A stretch of 15,722 nt of DNA from Candidatus Bathyarchaeota archaeon (GCA_026014905.1 JAOZHK010000176.1:1-15722), one strand, 5' to 3'. Positions 7,398-13,841 are shown, counted from the stretch's first letter. The notes: generated by a model not told the origin, from the sequence alone. Made by a program: numbers and translations.

Positions 7398-8376
7398 CTT
7401 GAACATAGGTACTCTGATTGAATTCCCTGAACATCTTGACATAATCTTTCACTGCGTCCCGAAAACTCCAGTGAGGCACCCATCCCAGTTGCTGTTTAGC
7501 GGCAGTATTGTCAATAGCTCGACGATCCACTCCTCCCCCAGTTACAGTAATCTGTGCTTGAGGTACGAGTTGGCGGATCACAGTCACAATCTCACTATCT
7601 GACAACTCGTCTGGTCCACTGAGATTGAAGACACGTTGAGTCAACTGATCAGGTTTGGCGTCCAATGCATGAAGGATGCCTTTGGTTAGATCTTTGATAT
7701 AACATTGATTCCGTTTTTGATCGCCATCTTGAGGAATCGTCGTCGGTACGCCTTTCACAGCGTTCTCGATAAGTCGTTCGTTTCGAGACGTCGCAGTTTT
7801 TGAACCGAATCCCCAAACTCTGGTGAAACGTGTACCAACCCAATCCACACCTTGCGTCTGATGATAACACATCCCAACGATGCTTGCAGCCATTTTACCC
7901 GCAGCATAGGTACCTACTCCATGCTGAGGGTCAAACATGCGATCCATTTCAGTTAAAGGGGTTTGTGCATAGTCTTGATAAAGGTGAACATATTCAACAT
8001 TTGTACCTGCAAAAACAATTCGACCAAGCTTGAGAATCCTCGCTGCTTCACATATATTCAGCATCCCTTGAACTGTCACATGGAGCGAGTAGTATGGGTG
8101 GGAACGTTCAAATGATCCTCGAAAGATCGCTGCAGCATGAAAGATTTTCTTGACGTTATAATCTTGACAGCATTTCAATAATGCTGGAAAATCATCGCTG
8201 ATGCTACCTTCAATAAAGGGTATTTGATCCCAGATTGGAGCTAAAACCCACTGCATTTTTGGGCTGGGTGGTTTAATGTCGAACACTACAACGGGATCTC
8301 CCCGCTCGCGTAACGCTTTTGCTACATATCCACCAATCAGGCCTGAACCACCTGTCACAAGATACGCTTCATCCAT
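7393..8376 (-). CDS. Extended SDR NAD-dependent epimerase/dehydratase
   Basis: A 327-residue Rossmann-fold enzyme of the extended short-chain dehydrogenase family, related to nucleotide-sugar epimerases. TGGSGLIGGYV at residues 8-18 is the GxxGxxG nucleotide loop; D33 at the end of the second strand favours NAD over NADP. The catalytic pair is Y157 and K161 in TYAAGKMAA, with T125 in FAGTNVEY at the usual Ser/Thr position. The FNLSGPDELSD block and the C-terminal LGWVPHWSFRDAV block are typical of the family. Start chosen at ATG 8376, giving MDEAYLVTGGSG; TTG at 8385 is possible. It lies between an OYE gene and an Ldh2 gene, all leftward. It may act on a free sugar or sugar acid rather than a nucleotide sugar, but this is only suggested by context. 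Confidence 0.9.
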   Translation of the reverse strand: MDEAYLVTGGSGLIGGYVAKALRERGDPVVVFDIKPPSPKMQWVLAPIWDQIPFIEGSISDDFPALLKCCQDYNVKKIFHAAAIFRGSFERSHPYYSLHVTVQGMLNICEAARILKLGRIVFAGTNVEYVHLYQDYAQTPLTEMDRMFDPQHGVGTYAAGKMAASIVGMCYHQTQGVDWVGTRFTRVWGFGSKTATSRNERLIENAVKGVPTTIPQDGDQKRNQCYIKDLTKGILHALDAKPDQLTQRVFNLSGPDELSDSEIVTVIRQLVPQAQITVTGGGVDRRAIDNTAAKQQLGWVPHWSFRDAVKDYVKMFREFNQSTYVQE

Positions 8377-8405
8377 CTTAATCAATCATCACATAGTATG
8401 CTATC

Positions 8406-8413
8406 CTTTATAA
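8406..8413 (-). promoter_or_regulatory. TATA-like element for the SDR gene
   Basis: TTATAAAG on the minus strand, about 34 bases before the ATG at 8376, giving a predicted leader of roughly 8 bases. Together with the T-tract at 8496-8504 it suggests that the SDR gene is transcribed separately from the Ldh2 gene upstream. Confidence 0.45.
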
Positions 8414-8495
8414 CCACTAACTTGAGTGGACACCATGCGTGTATGTGTCTCCCTGTATGTAATAATAAAAAGTGCGTGCTAGTAACTATGCACAT

Positions 8496-8504
8496 AAAAA
8501 AAAA
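8496..8504 (-). terminator. T9 archaeal-type terminator after the third Ldh2 gene
   Basis: Nine A on the plus strand, hence nine T on the minus strand, beginning 11 bases beyond the stop of the leftward Ldh2 gene. Archaeal RNA polymerase stops at such U-tracts without needing a hairpin, and no strong hairpin precedes it. Confidence 0.55.
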
Positions 8505-8514
8505 GGATGAGGGT

Positions 8515-9552
8515 TTAAAGGCCCATTTCTTTATTGACGTCAATGCCGAGTTCCTTGCCGACGTCAATGAAATTCTTCCAGAAGAGGTCATCAACGAGGA
8601 TCCCCTCTTTCTGGCGCTGCGTGCGTCGACGCCACTCACGTTCAAACGGCATTAACACTTCTTTTCCGGGGAGGGGTGGACACGATTTGATATAGCGGAT
8701 TAACCCATCTGTACGCTCTTTAAAGGTTTGAACCGGCATGAAACCTCCAGGATCCAACGCCATGAAGGTGTGGCCCCAGATGTAGGGTTTATTTTCTTGT
8801 TCAATACCGAGTCCAGGGAGGAACATGGGTAGGGCGGCGATGATGACGCTGAGTCCATAGCCTTTGTAGGTGCCGAAGGGTACCATTAACCCGCCCTGCA
8901 AGTACGCGTTCGGATCGATTGTGGGAGTACCGTCTTTATCGAGGATCCAGCCTTCCGGTGCCTTCTCGCCCCGTGCCGCCATCACAGCGATATGACCGTC
9001 AGCGACCATGGCTGTTGCGATATCGAGGAGGATGGGGTTTTCTTGATCCGCGGGAATGCTGATGGCCATCGGGTTGGTGCCGAAGCGGCCTTCCCGTCCA
9101 TTATAGGGGGTGATACGGCCACCGGTCGTGGTGACCCGGCAGGTTACAATCCCAATCATATCCTGCTGCGCTGCCATAAGGGCATAGTAGTACAATGCAC
9201 CAATGTGTTCGCTGACGGTGGAGACCCAGCCCATTCGATAGGCATGTGCTTTCTGGATTGCGGCTTCCATGGCTCGCTTACCGACGACGTGCCCGAACTC
9301 GCGACCGCCTTCCCACAGCGCCGTGGTCGGAGTGTCCTTCAAGACTTTGATCTCAGCATCGGTTTGAATCCGCCCCGTTTTCAGGTTTCGAAGGTGCCCT
9401 GGAAGCGCCCGGATCCCATGGGAGTCGATGCCAAAGAGACTCGTATCGATAAGCACTTCGGTTACCGTCTGTGCTTGCTGATCAGTGGCTCCTGCAGCAT
9501 CTAATAGTTTCAAACTTAATTCTCGAAGTTTATCTTCTGGAAATGTTGGCAT
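8515..9552 (-). CDS. Ldh2/malate dehydrogenase family oxidoreductase, GC-rich paralogue
   Basis: A full-length 345-residue Ldh2-family NAD(P)-dependent oxidoreductase, the closest relative here of the gene at 3367-4422. Signatures: GIDSHGIRALPGH (41-53; H45, R48), VSEHIGALYYYA with probable catalytic H116, FGTNPMAISIPAD, ILLDIATAMVADG and FGTYKGYG. Its base composition stands out: sample 60-base lines from about 8580 to 9420 are mostly 52-65% GC, against about 45-50% in neighbours, while the first 20 or so codons (about 9490-9552) are about 38% GC. This suggests acquisition or within-gene recombination. The ATG lacks a clear ribosome binding site, and a TATA-like box at 9583-9594 predicts a leader of about 10 bases. 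A T9 terminator follows. It diverges from the ferredoxin gene. The substrate is not identifiable. Confidence 0.93.
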   Translation of the reverse strand: MPTFPEDKLRELSLKLLDAAGATDQQAQTVTEVLIDTSLFGIDSHGIRALPGHLRNLKTGRIQTDAEIKVLKDTPTTALWEGGREFGHVVGKRAMEAAIQKAHAYRMGWVSTVSEHIGALYYYALMAAQQDMIGIVTCRVTTTGGRITPYNGREGRFGTNPMAISIPADQENPILLDIATAMVADGHIAVMAARGEKAPEGWILDKDGTPTIDPNAYLQGGLMVPFGTYKGYGLSVIIAALPMFLPGLGIEQENKPYIWGHTFMALDPGGFMPVQTFKERTDGLIRYIKSCPPLPGKEVLMPFEREWRRRTQRQKEGILVDDLFWKNFIDVGKELGIDVNKEMGL

Positions 9553-9582
9553 TTTATTTCAACGGCATAGAATAATTTCTAC

Positions 9583-9594
9583 TTTATATTAAAC
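9583..9594 (-). promoter_or_regulatory. TATA-like promoter for the third Ldh2 gene
   Basis: TTTAATATAAAG on the minus strand, centred about 36 bases before the ATG at 9552 and preceded by AGTGAAG, which could be a BRE. Predicted short leader of about 10 bases. Confidence 0.5.
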
Positions 9595-9615
9595 TTCACT
9601 CAACACAAAGTGCCC

Positions 9616-9630
9616 TCAGAGTAACTCTGA
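9616..9630. promoter_or_regulatory. Inverted repeat TCAGAGT-A-ACTCTGA, candidate operator
   Basis: Perfect 7-base arms with one central base, lying in the divergent gap just upstream of the Ldh2 promoter box (9583-9594) and about 150 bases before the ferredoxin gene. Position and symmetry suggest a dimeric regulator site; the sequence differs from the repeat at 884-900. Confidence 0.4.
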
Positions 9631-9778
9631 TATTTCATCCAATCAATCAATATCTTTCTTCATCGGGCAGAAGATGTATTGCTTAAAACGTCCTTTAAAG
9701 TCATCGCTTTCTTTGCACTAATGGCTCCAACACAAGATTATTAATCATGAATAAAAGTAGATTCTTTGGAGATCAGTT

Positions 9779-10024
9779 TTGACTACTTATAAAATCATTG
9801 TGAATCGTCAACAGTGTTTTGCCTGCGGTATGGCTCCCCGATTGTGTTCGGAAGTATTTACGCGAGGTGGAGATAATAGGAAAACTCGAGTCACCCAAAA
9901 ATACAGCATCCAAACCTCGCTAGACGCATCGACAGGGGTTATTCCCGAAATTCACTACAACTGCGCAAAACAAGCAGCTGAAGCGTGTCCTTATGGCGCG
10001 ATCACCATAGAAAAAGTTGAGTAA
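9779..10024 (+). CDS. Single-cluster ferredoxin of the Pyrococcus type with an altered cluster ligand
   Basis: An 81-residue small acidic-to-neutral electron carrier. The C-terminal YNCAKQAAEACPYGAITIE (60-78) and N-terminal QCFACGMAPRLCSEVF (12-27) align with P. furiosus ferredoxin. There the cluster is held by Cys11, Asp14, Cys17 and Cys56, with Cys21-Cys48 as a disulfide. Here the same positions are C13, C16, A19 and C70, with C23 and C62 as the disulfide pair. The Asp has become Cys, but the third ligand is Ala, so three Cys remain; a 3Fe-4S cluster or a 4Fe-4S with a non-Cys fourth ligand is likely. The loop between C23 and C62 is about 12 residues longer than in P. furiosus. The TTG start has GGAGATC (9768-9774) as its ribosome binding site. 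It probably serves the neighbouring oxidoreductases, but its partner is unknown. Confidence 0.88.
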   Translation: MTTYKIIVNRQQCFACGMAPRLCSEVFTRGGDNRKTRVTQKYSIQTSLDASTGVIPEIHYNCAKQAAEACPYGAITIEKVE

Positions 10025-10087
10025 GAAGAATACCTCAATAGTGAAACCCAGCTACTATCAAGAAAAAGTTAAATTCTTAGCTATGTT

Positions 10088-10129
10088 CTATTCAAACACT
10101 TCATTATCTGCGTTAATTATTTTGAATAG
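10088..10129 (+). promoter_or_regulatory. 9-base inverted repeat whose right arm overlaps the ribosome binding site of the next gene
   Basis: CTATTCAAA (10088-10096) pairs perfectly with TTTGAATAG (10121-10129) across a 24-base loop. The right arm shares its last two bases with the AGGTGA ribosome binding site (10128-10133) of the enolase-superfamily gene starting at 10139. If both arms are transcribed, the stem could reduce translation; as DNA it could be a regulator site. Confidence 0.4.
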
Positions 10130-10138
10130 GTGAATGAA

Positions 10139-11272
10139 ATGAAAATAACTAGAATAGAACCAATCTTTGCTGATCGCTTTTTGTATGTTCAAGTCCATAC
10201 CGACGCAGGTATCACGGGTCTCGGTGAATCTGGGGCCTGGGGATACCTGGAACCATCCGCCGAAGCCATTCGAAAATATGGTACCTATCTTATTGGGCAA
10301 GACCCACTTAGAATTGAACATCATTGGCAATACATGTACCGGTGGAGCCATTTCCGCGGAGCCGCAATCATGGGTGCTGTGAGTGCCATTGATATTGCTT
10401 TATGGGATATTGCAGGTAAACATTTTAATGTGCCTGTGTACCAACTATTAGGCGGAAAAACGCGGGATATCTGTCGCGTTTATGCACATGTATTTGGAAA
10501 ATCCACTGAAGAACTTGTCGCTAACTGTGTCCGTGCAAAAGAACTCGGTTTTACAGCGGTAGGCCACATTTCACCCTTCATTCCCGAATCTCCTAATATG
10601 CCTCACTCCAAAAAAATGGTTGATGCCGTCAATCGCGTCAAAGCTTATCGGGATGCTTTAGGCGATGATGTGGATATCTGCGTTGAGATTCATCGCCAAT
10701 TGACTCCTTCTGAAGCAATTGTTCTCGGTCGCGCTTTAGAGCCACTCCGCCCCTTCTTCTATGAAGATCCAATCCTCCCTGATAGCATCGATCAAATGGC
10801 TTTTGTCGCAAACCATATCAACATCCCCATCGCGACTGGTGAACGGATACATACCATCTTCGAGTTTGAGGAACTCCTCGCACGTAACGCTGTTCAATAT
10901 GTCCGACCCGATGTGTGTTTAGCAGGAGGCATTAGCCACTCGAAAAAAATTGCAGCTCTTGCTGAGGCACGACATGTCGGTGTCGTCCCCCATAACCCCC
11001 TCAGTCCTGTCAGCACTGCAGCCTGTATCCAAATTGCTGCAAGTATTCCGAATTTCGCCTTACAAGAATACCCTCATAGCATGTCTGAAGAAGAACCCCG
11101 AGGCAACCAATTGGTGAACGAACCTTTACAAATAAAGAATGGGCACATTTTGGTACCTGATAAACCGGGAATCGGCGTCGAACTTGATGAAGAAGCGTTA
11201 CCACATTTCCCAAAAATCACTCGCAACCTGTCCACACGACTCCGATATGATGGATCTGTCATCGATCAATAG
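10139..11272 (+). CDS. Enolase superfamily, galactonate dehydratase (DgoD)-like protein
   Basis: A 377-residue mandelate-racemase-subgroup enzyme resembling D-galactonate dehydratase over its full length, including MKITRIE, YLIGQDPLRIEHHWQ and the C-terminal KPGIGVELDE. Using E. coli DgoD numbering as I recall it (metal ligands D183, E209, E235; general acid/base H185 and H285), the equivalents fall at identical positions: E183, E209, E235, H185 and H285. The first metal ligand is therefore Glu instead of Asp. The KxN segment of DgoD is GHI here (142-144), so substrate specificity probably differs. Expected reaction: Mg2+-dependent loss of water from an aldonate to give a 2-keto-3-deoxy acid. 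The ATG at 10139 is five bases after AGGTGA; the in-frame GTG at 10130 is part of that site. It follows the ferredoxin gene by 114 bases and ends before a strong terminator. Confidence 0.9.
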   Translation: MKITRIEPIFADRFLYVQVHTDAGITGLGESGAWGYLEPSAEAIRKYGTYLIGQDPLRIEHHWQYMYRWSHFRGAAIMGAVSAIDIALWDIAGKHFNVPVYQLLGGKTRDICRVYAHVFGKSTEELVANCVRAKELGFTAVGHISPFIPESPNMPHSKKMVDAVNRVKAYRDALGDDVDICVEIHRQLTPSEAIVLGRALEPLRPFFYEDPILPDSIDQMAFVANHINIPIATGERIHTIFEFEELLARNAVQYVRPDVCLAGGISHSKKIAALAEARHVGVVPHNPLSPVSTAACIQIAASIPNFALQEYPHSMSEEEPRGNQLVNEPLQIKNGHILVPDKPGIGVELDEEALPHFPKITRNLSTRLRYDGSVIDQ

Positions 11273-11284
11273 CTAGATATTCAT

Positions 11285-11312
11285 ACTCGGGGTATTCCCG
11301 AGTGCATTTTTT
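11285..11312 (+). terminator. Hairpin plus T6 terminator after the DgoD-like gene
   Basis: ACTCGGG / CCCGAGT (11285-11291 and 11297-11303) forms a perfect 7-base stem with loop GTATT, followed by GCA and six T (11307-11312). It lies 12 bases past the stop. It has the form of a bacterial intrinsic terminator; in an archaeon the T-tract may be what matters. Confidence 0.7.
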
Positions 11313-11340
11313 GCATTACTACAGTAGGTTCGATTATCTT

Positions 11341-11348
11341 AAAAAAAA
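11341..11348 (-). terminator. T8 terminator for the leftward TIGR04076 gene
   Basis: Eight A on the plus strand give eight T on the minus strand, 39 bases beyond the stop at 11388. On the same strand a short inverted repeat, AATGGA-TT-TCCATT (11373-11386), precedes it. Confidence 0.5.
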
Positions 11349-11387
11349 GGAGTCCATCTACTCAAACACGTAAATGGATTTCCATTA

Positions 11388-11699
11388 TTACTCTATTCGT
11401 TCAATCCTGTAAAAGACCGGTCGCATGCCATCGGTACAACAAGCAATAATGAAATTACCTGGATCTAGAAAAAATTTCCCTTCCAATGAAAGGTGCAGTA
11501 CTTCTTTGAAAATATCATGCCAAGCCCAGCTACACGGCCAATTCGTAGGCATCGACAATCCCTCTGTCTCAAAAACGTCGCCTACTTCAAATCGGGGACA
11601 GAGATCTTCCGTACTGGAAGCCGGTAACTCATCTCCCCATAATTCCTTTACTCCAAGTTTCTTTAAAACAGTGATTCGAACATTACTTCGTACAACCAT
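11388..11699 (-). CDS. TIGR04076 family protein
   Basis: A 103-residue protein of a small family of unknown function found in archaea and anaerobic bacteria. The signature parts are the N-terminal beta strand VRITVLKKLG, the block DLCPRFEVGDVF (32-43), CSWAWHDIF (56-64) and the highly characteristic ACCTDGMRPVFYRIERI (86-102). The conserved cysteines C34, C56, C87 and C88 suggest metal binding or redox sensitivity, but this is unproven. The start is ATG at 11699 behind a perfect AGGTGATC ribosome binding site (11706-11713) with a six-base spacer; the GTG at 11711 belongs to that site, although it is in frame. It converges with the DgoD-like gene and diverges from the HD gene. A TATA-like ATATATAT at 11733-11742 is suitably placed for either direction. 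Confidence 0.88.
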   Translation of the reverse strand: MVVRSNVRITVLKKLGVKELWGDELPASSTEDLCPRFEVGDVFETEGLSMPTNWPCSWAWHDIFKEVLHLSLEGKFFLDPGNFIIACCTDGMRPVFYRIERIE

Positions 11700-11777
11700 T
11701 CTACTGATCACCTGACTTTTATAGAGAGAAACCGGAATATATATGTGCTCACTCTTTTGTTATGCAGTAGAATTCTA

Positions 11778-11791
11778 TACGCGCTCGCGTA
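11778..11791. promoter_or_regulatory. GC-rich palindrome TACGCG-CT-CGCGTA upstream of the HD gene
   Basis: A perfect 6-base inverted repeat with a 2-base centre, 20 bases ahead of the ATG at 11812 and downstream of an AT-rich TATA-like stretch near 11733-11742. It stands out as a GC island in AT-rich non-coding DNA. Candidate operator or short leader hairpin. Confidence 0.35.
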
Positions 11792-11811
11792 GTAAAGAAG
11801 TGTGTCTTTTC

Positions 11812-12597
11812 ATGTCAACGAATATACTTCGTCTGCCTTGTGGCAATAATGATAAGCTAACTGCGCTCTGTCACTCAATAAGTCAAGATCAGCAACTCCA
11901 AACCTTCTGGAAATGTGCCAATGTGATGGCAATTGACCGGATGGGCTACACTGATCATGGGCCTATCCATGTAAAAATTGTAGCGAACTCCGCTCTAAAG
12001 CTCCTCCGCCTCTTAATTGAGTCAGGAATCACTCCAAGTATTGTACAAAATTACGGGCTTACTAACGACGATGCAGAAGTTGTCGTGGTCTTAGGCTCGA
12101 TATTCCACGATTTAGGAATGGCGGTTGTTCGGGAACATCATGAAGAATACAGTTTGTTTCTCTCCTTACAATTTCTCGATAGGCATCTCTCAAACCTGTA
12201 TTCCGTCGAGAACGCTACGATTGTATCCTCCGAGGTGCTTCATGCTTTGTCTACTCATCATCATCAAAGAAAACCATTAACCGTTGAAGCAGGTGTGGTA
12301 CGCATCGCTGATGCATTGGATATGGAACAAGGACGAGCTCGGATTCCCTTTCAAGCAGGAAAGATCGACATTCATTCCGTCTCGGCACTATCTATAACAA
12401 GCGTGACCATCGAGAAAGGCGCAACAAAACCTGTAGGTATTGATATCTCAATGACGAGTCCTGCTGGAATATTTCAAATCGATCAATTACTCCGGGTCCG
12501 AATCCAAAATTCTGGTCTTGAGGAATACATCCATGTCACTGCTAAGATCTCAGATAAGCGCACCGGGACCCAAGTGATTGAAAAATTCGAAATCTAG
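11812..12597 (+). CDS. HD superfamily phosphohydrolase
   Basis: A 261-residue metal-dependent HD-domain protein of a type widespread in archaea. Metal-binding candidates are H49 and H53 (YTDHGPIHVKIV), H99-D100 (FHDLGMAV), H109/H110, H145 and the H150-H152 run (STHHH), and D168 (VVRIADALDM). The family acts on phosphoesters, often nucleotides, but this subgroup has no defined substrate. The C-terminal 80 residues are beta-rich and follow the HD fold. The frame is open to an ATG at 11743; I prefer ATG 11812 because the extra 23 residues look non-conserved and contain the palindrome at 11778-11791, though neither start has a clear ribosome binding site. It diverges from the TIGR04076 gene and precedes the small zinc-ribbon gene by 87 bases. 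Confidence 0.85.
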   Translation: MSTNILRLPCGNNDKLTALCHSISQDQQLQTFWKCANVMAIDRMGYTDHGPIHVKIVANSALKLLRLLIESGITPSIVQNYGLTNDDAEVVVVLGSIFHDLGMAVVREHHEEYSLFLSLQFLDRHLSNLYSVENATIVSSEVLHALSTHHHQRKPLTVEAGVVRIADALDMEQGRARIPFQAGKIDIHSVSALSITSVTIEKGATKPVGIDISMTSPAGIFQIDQLLRVRIQNSGLEEYIHVTAKISDKRTGTQVIEKFEI

Positions 12598-12684
12598 TCC
12601 TTTTGATTTGTTAATCCAGACTATCCGTTCATAACGATTTTAGTTAATCAGCCTATATTACCTCTTAGAAAGATACTAGGAGGC

Positions 12685-12828
12685 ATGAAGCTGAGTTCTT
12701 CACCTCAAATCGAATTAATACCACGACAATGCTCCCTCTGTCATCAACCGTTATTCTACATGAAAACCCAGCACCGCTTTTTTTGTAAATCGTGCCGTCG
12801 ATTCACAATTGGCTACGAACGTTCATGA
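12685..12828 (+). CDS. Small zinc-ribbon protein, 47 residues
   Basis: A short open frame encoding CSLC (16-19) and CKSC (34-37), a four-cysteine zinc ribbon with a 14-residue loop, plus a basic flank (RRF). Such mini-ribbons are common in archaea as nucleic-acid-binding or adaptor proteins; no more specific role can be given. AGGAGG (12678-12683) ends just one base before the ATG, too close for normal use, while a TATA-like CTATATTA (12652-12659) lies about 29 bases upstream of the ATG. Translation may therefore be leaderless, or start at the CTG two codons on, which is seven bases from AGGAGG. Its 3' end overlaps the convergent ATP-cone gene by 16 bases. Confidence 0.75.
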   Translation: MKLSSSPQIELIPRQCSLCHQPLFYMKTQHRFFCKSCRRFTIGYERS

Positions 12829-13670
12829 ATGCGCGTTTTTTTCTCAAGAAGACTGGCACGATGAATGAGCTTATCCATGGCTTGATGAGATCGCCCTGTT
12901 CGTCGCGCTAATTCTGAGGAGCTTGAGTTGATAATTTGTTTCATCGCGATAATGTCATTCGATATCAACGTGGAGTAAAGATCCTCGTCCAAGCCTTTCA
13001 GACATGTCAAGGGATGAAATTGTTTTTCTTCAATCAAGTCCTGTAGTCCTTGATTGGCAGGGAAGCTCCATCCAATCTGATCGATTCCTCGACATTGGCT
13101 ATATCGCAAGGAATGTTCAGAAAACTTGGTATTGGTCACAATCATAGCTCGATTAATCTGATGGGAATTCATGCCTGCCTGATAGCCTTCAGTTATATCT
13201 TCAAAAACTGCTCGAGCGATCCGACTTTCATCTAATCCCGTCGGTGAATGATAATTCACATGATGTTTAATCTCAACGAGGTACATCTGATCGTCTTTGG
13301 ATGCAATCGCATCAATCTCATGAGCAATACATTTCCCTTGAACTATTTGATTTGGGATCACTTCATACCCATGTTCTCTGAGTAGTTGTTGAATATATAC
13401 TTCAAAAGCGCGCGGACTGATCATGCTCAGTGCCTTCCGTAAATCCGTGAGGTGAGAAATTTCGGGCTTATACAATCGTAGTTTCGAATAGATCATTTGA
13501 AGAATAGCTCGGGTTCTAATACCGTCGTGAATCTGCTCTTCAATTTCTTGAGCGACTTTTTCCGCAATTCGTCGACTTGCACCTAACCGTAAACAGGTTT
13601 TAATCACTTTCGCTGCATCAAATTGTTGCTGTGACCCATCCGCTTTCTGAACAAATTTAGATAAACTCAT
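12813..13670 (-). CDS. ATP-cone domain fused to Mrr-like PD-(D/E)xK nuclease
   Basis: A 285-residue protein with three parts. Residues about 4-85 form an ATP-cone, a nucleotide-sensing domain known from ribonucleotide reductase and NrdR (KADGSQQQFDAAKVIK start). Residues about 86-200 form a restriction-endonuclease-like fold with E90 in FEVYIQQLL, D120 in HEIDAIAS and E133-x-K135 in YLVEIKHH, the PD-(D/E)xK catalytic set of the Mrr type. The C-terminal 60 residues contain a helix-hairpin-helix-like LKGLDEDLYSTLISNDI stretch and a further helix. Such fusions are known in archaea; they may be DNA repair or defence nucleases regulated by nucleotide level, but no function is established. The ATG is preceded by a weak GTGA. 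It ends overlapping the zinc-ribbon gene and diverges from the FMN reductase gene. No restriction methylase is nearby. Confidence 0.88.
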   Translation of the reverse strand: MSLSKFVQKADGSQQQFDAAKVIKTCLRLGASRRIAEKVAQEIEEQIHDGIRTRAILQMIYSKLRLYKPEISHLTDLRKALSMISPRAFEVYIQQLLREHGYEVIPNQIVQGKCIAHEIDAIASKDDQMYLVEIKHHVNYHSPTGLDESRIARAVFEDITEGYQAGMNSHQINRAMIVTNTKFSEHSLRYSQCRGIDQIGWSFPANQGLQDLIEEKQFHPLTCLKGLDEDLYSTLISNDIIAMKQIINSSSSELARRTGRSHQAMDKLIHRASLLEKKTRIHERS

Positions 13671-13841
13671 GAGGATTCACTTGAACAAAAAATCTAGCCA
13701 TAGTAACAAGGCAATATGGAGGACACTAGATAAGACTTCCTCTCTCATCATATATAGAGTGTTACAACGACTGTTTGAACCTTTGTCTTACTGACTAGTA
13801 ATTATTAGGAACACCGTCACGTAATATTGATAGCTAGCATC

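Noticed and set aside
8536..8569. Direct repeat GACGTCAATG twice, 24 bases apart, encoding two IDV..KE units at the end of the third Ldh2 protein
   Set aside because: The paralogue at 3367-4422 has the same length in this region without the repeat, so it is not a recent tandem duplication; probably chance similarity of helical residues.
8398..8655. 85-residue plus-strand frame spanning the SDR/Ldh2 gap
   Set aside because: Its second half is antisense to the Ldh2 gene and its first half contains the promoter and T-tract; no ribosome binding site.
8992..9504. 170-residue plus-strand frame opposite the third Ldh2 gene
   Set aside because: It is a mirror of a well-conserved Ldh2 coding sequence in GC-rich DNA, where antisense stops are rare; no ribosome binding site or family pattern.
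1..11272. Possible mobile element or genomic island carrying the metabolic block
   Set aside because: No integrase, transposase, tRNA gene, terminal repeats or attachment-like repeats seen; only one gene has deviating composition.
11425..11715. 96-residue plus-strand frame opposite the TIGR04076 gene
   Set aside because: The minus strand carries the characteristic ACCTDGMRP block and a perfect ribosome binding site, so the plus frame is a shadow.
13677..13751. 24-residue hydrophobic minus-strand peptide frame upstream of the ATP-cone gene
   Set aside because: Its ATG lies within the TATA-like stretch and it has no ribosome binding site, so translation is unlikely.
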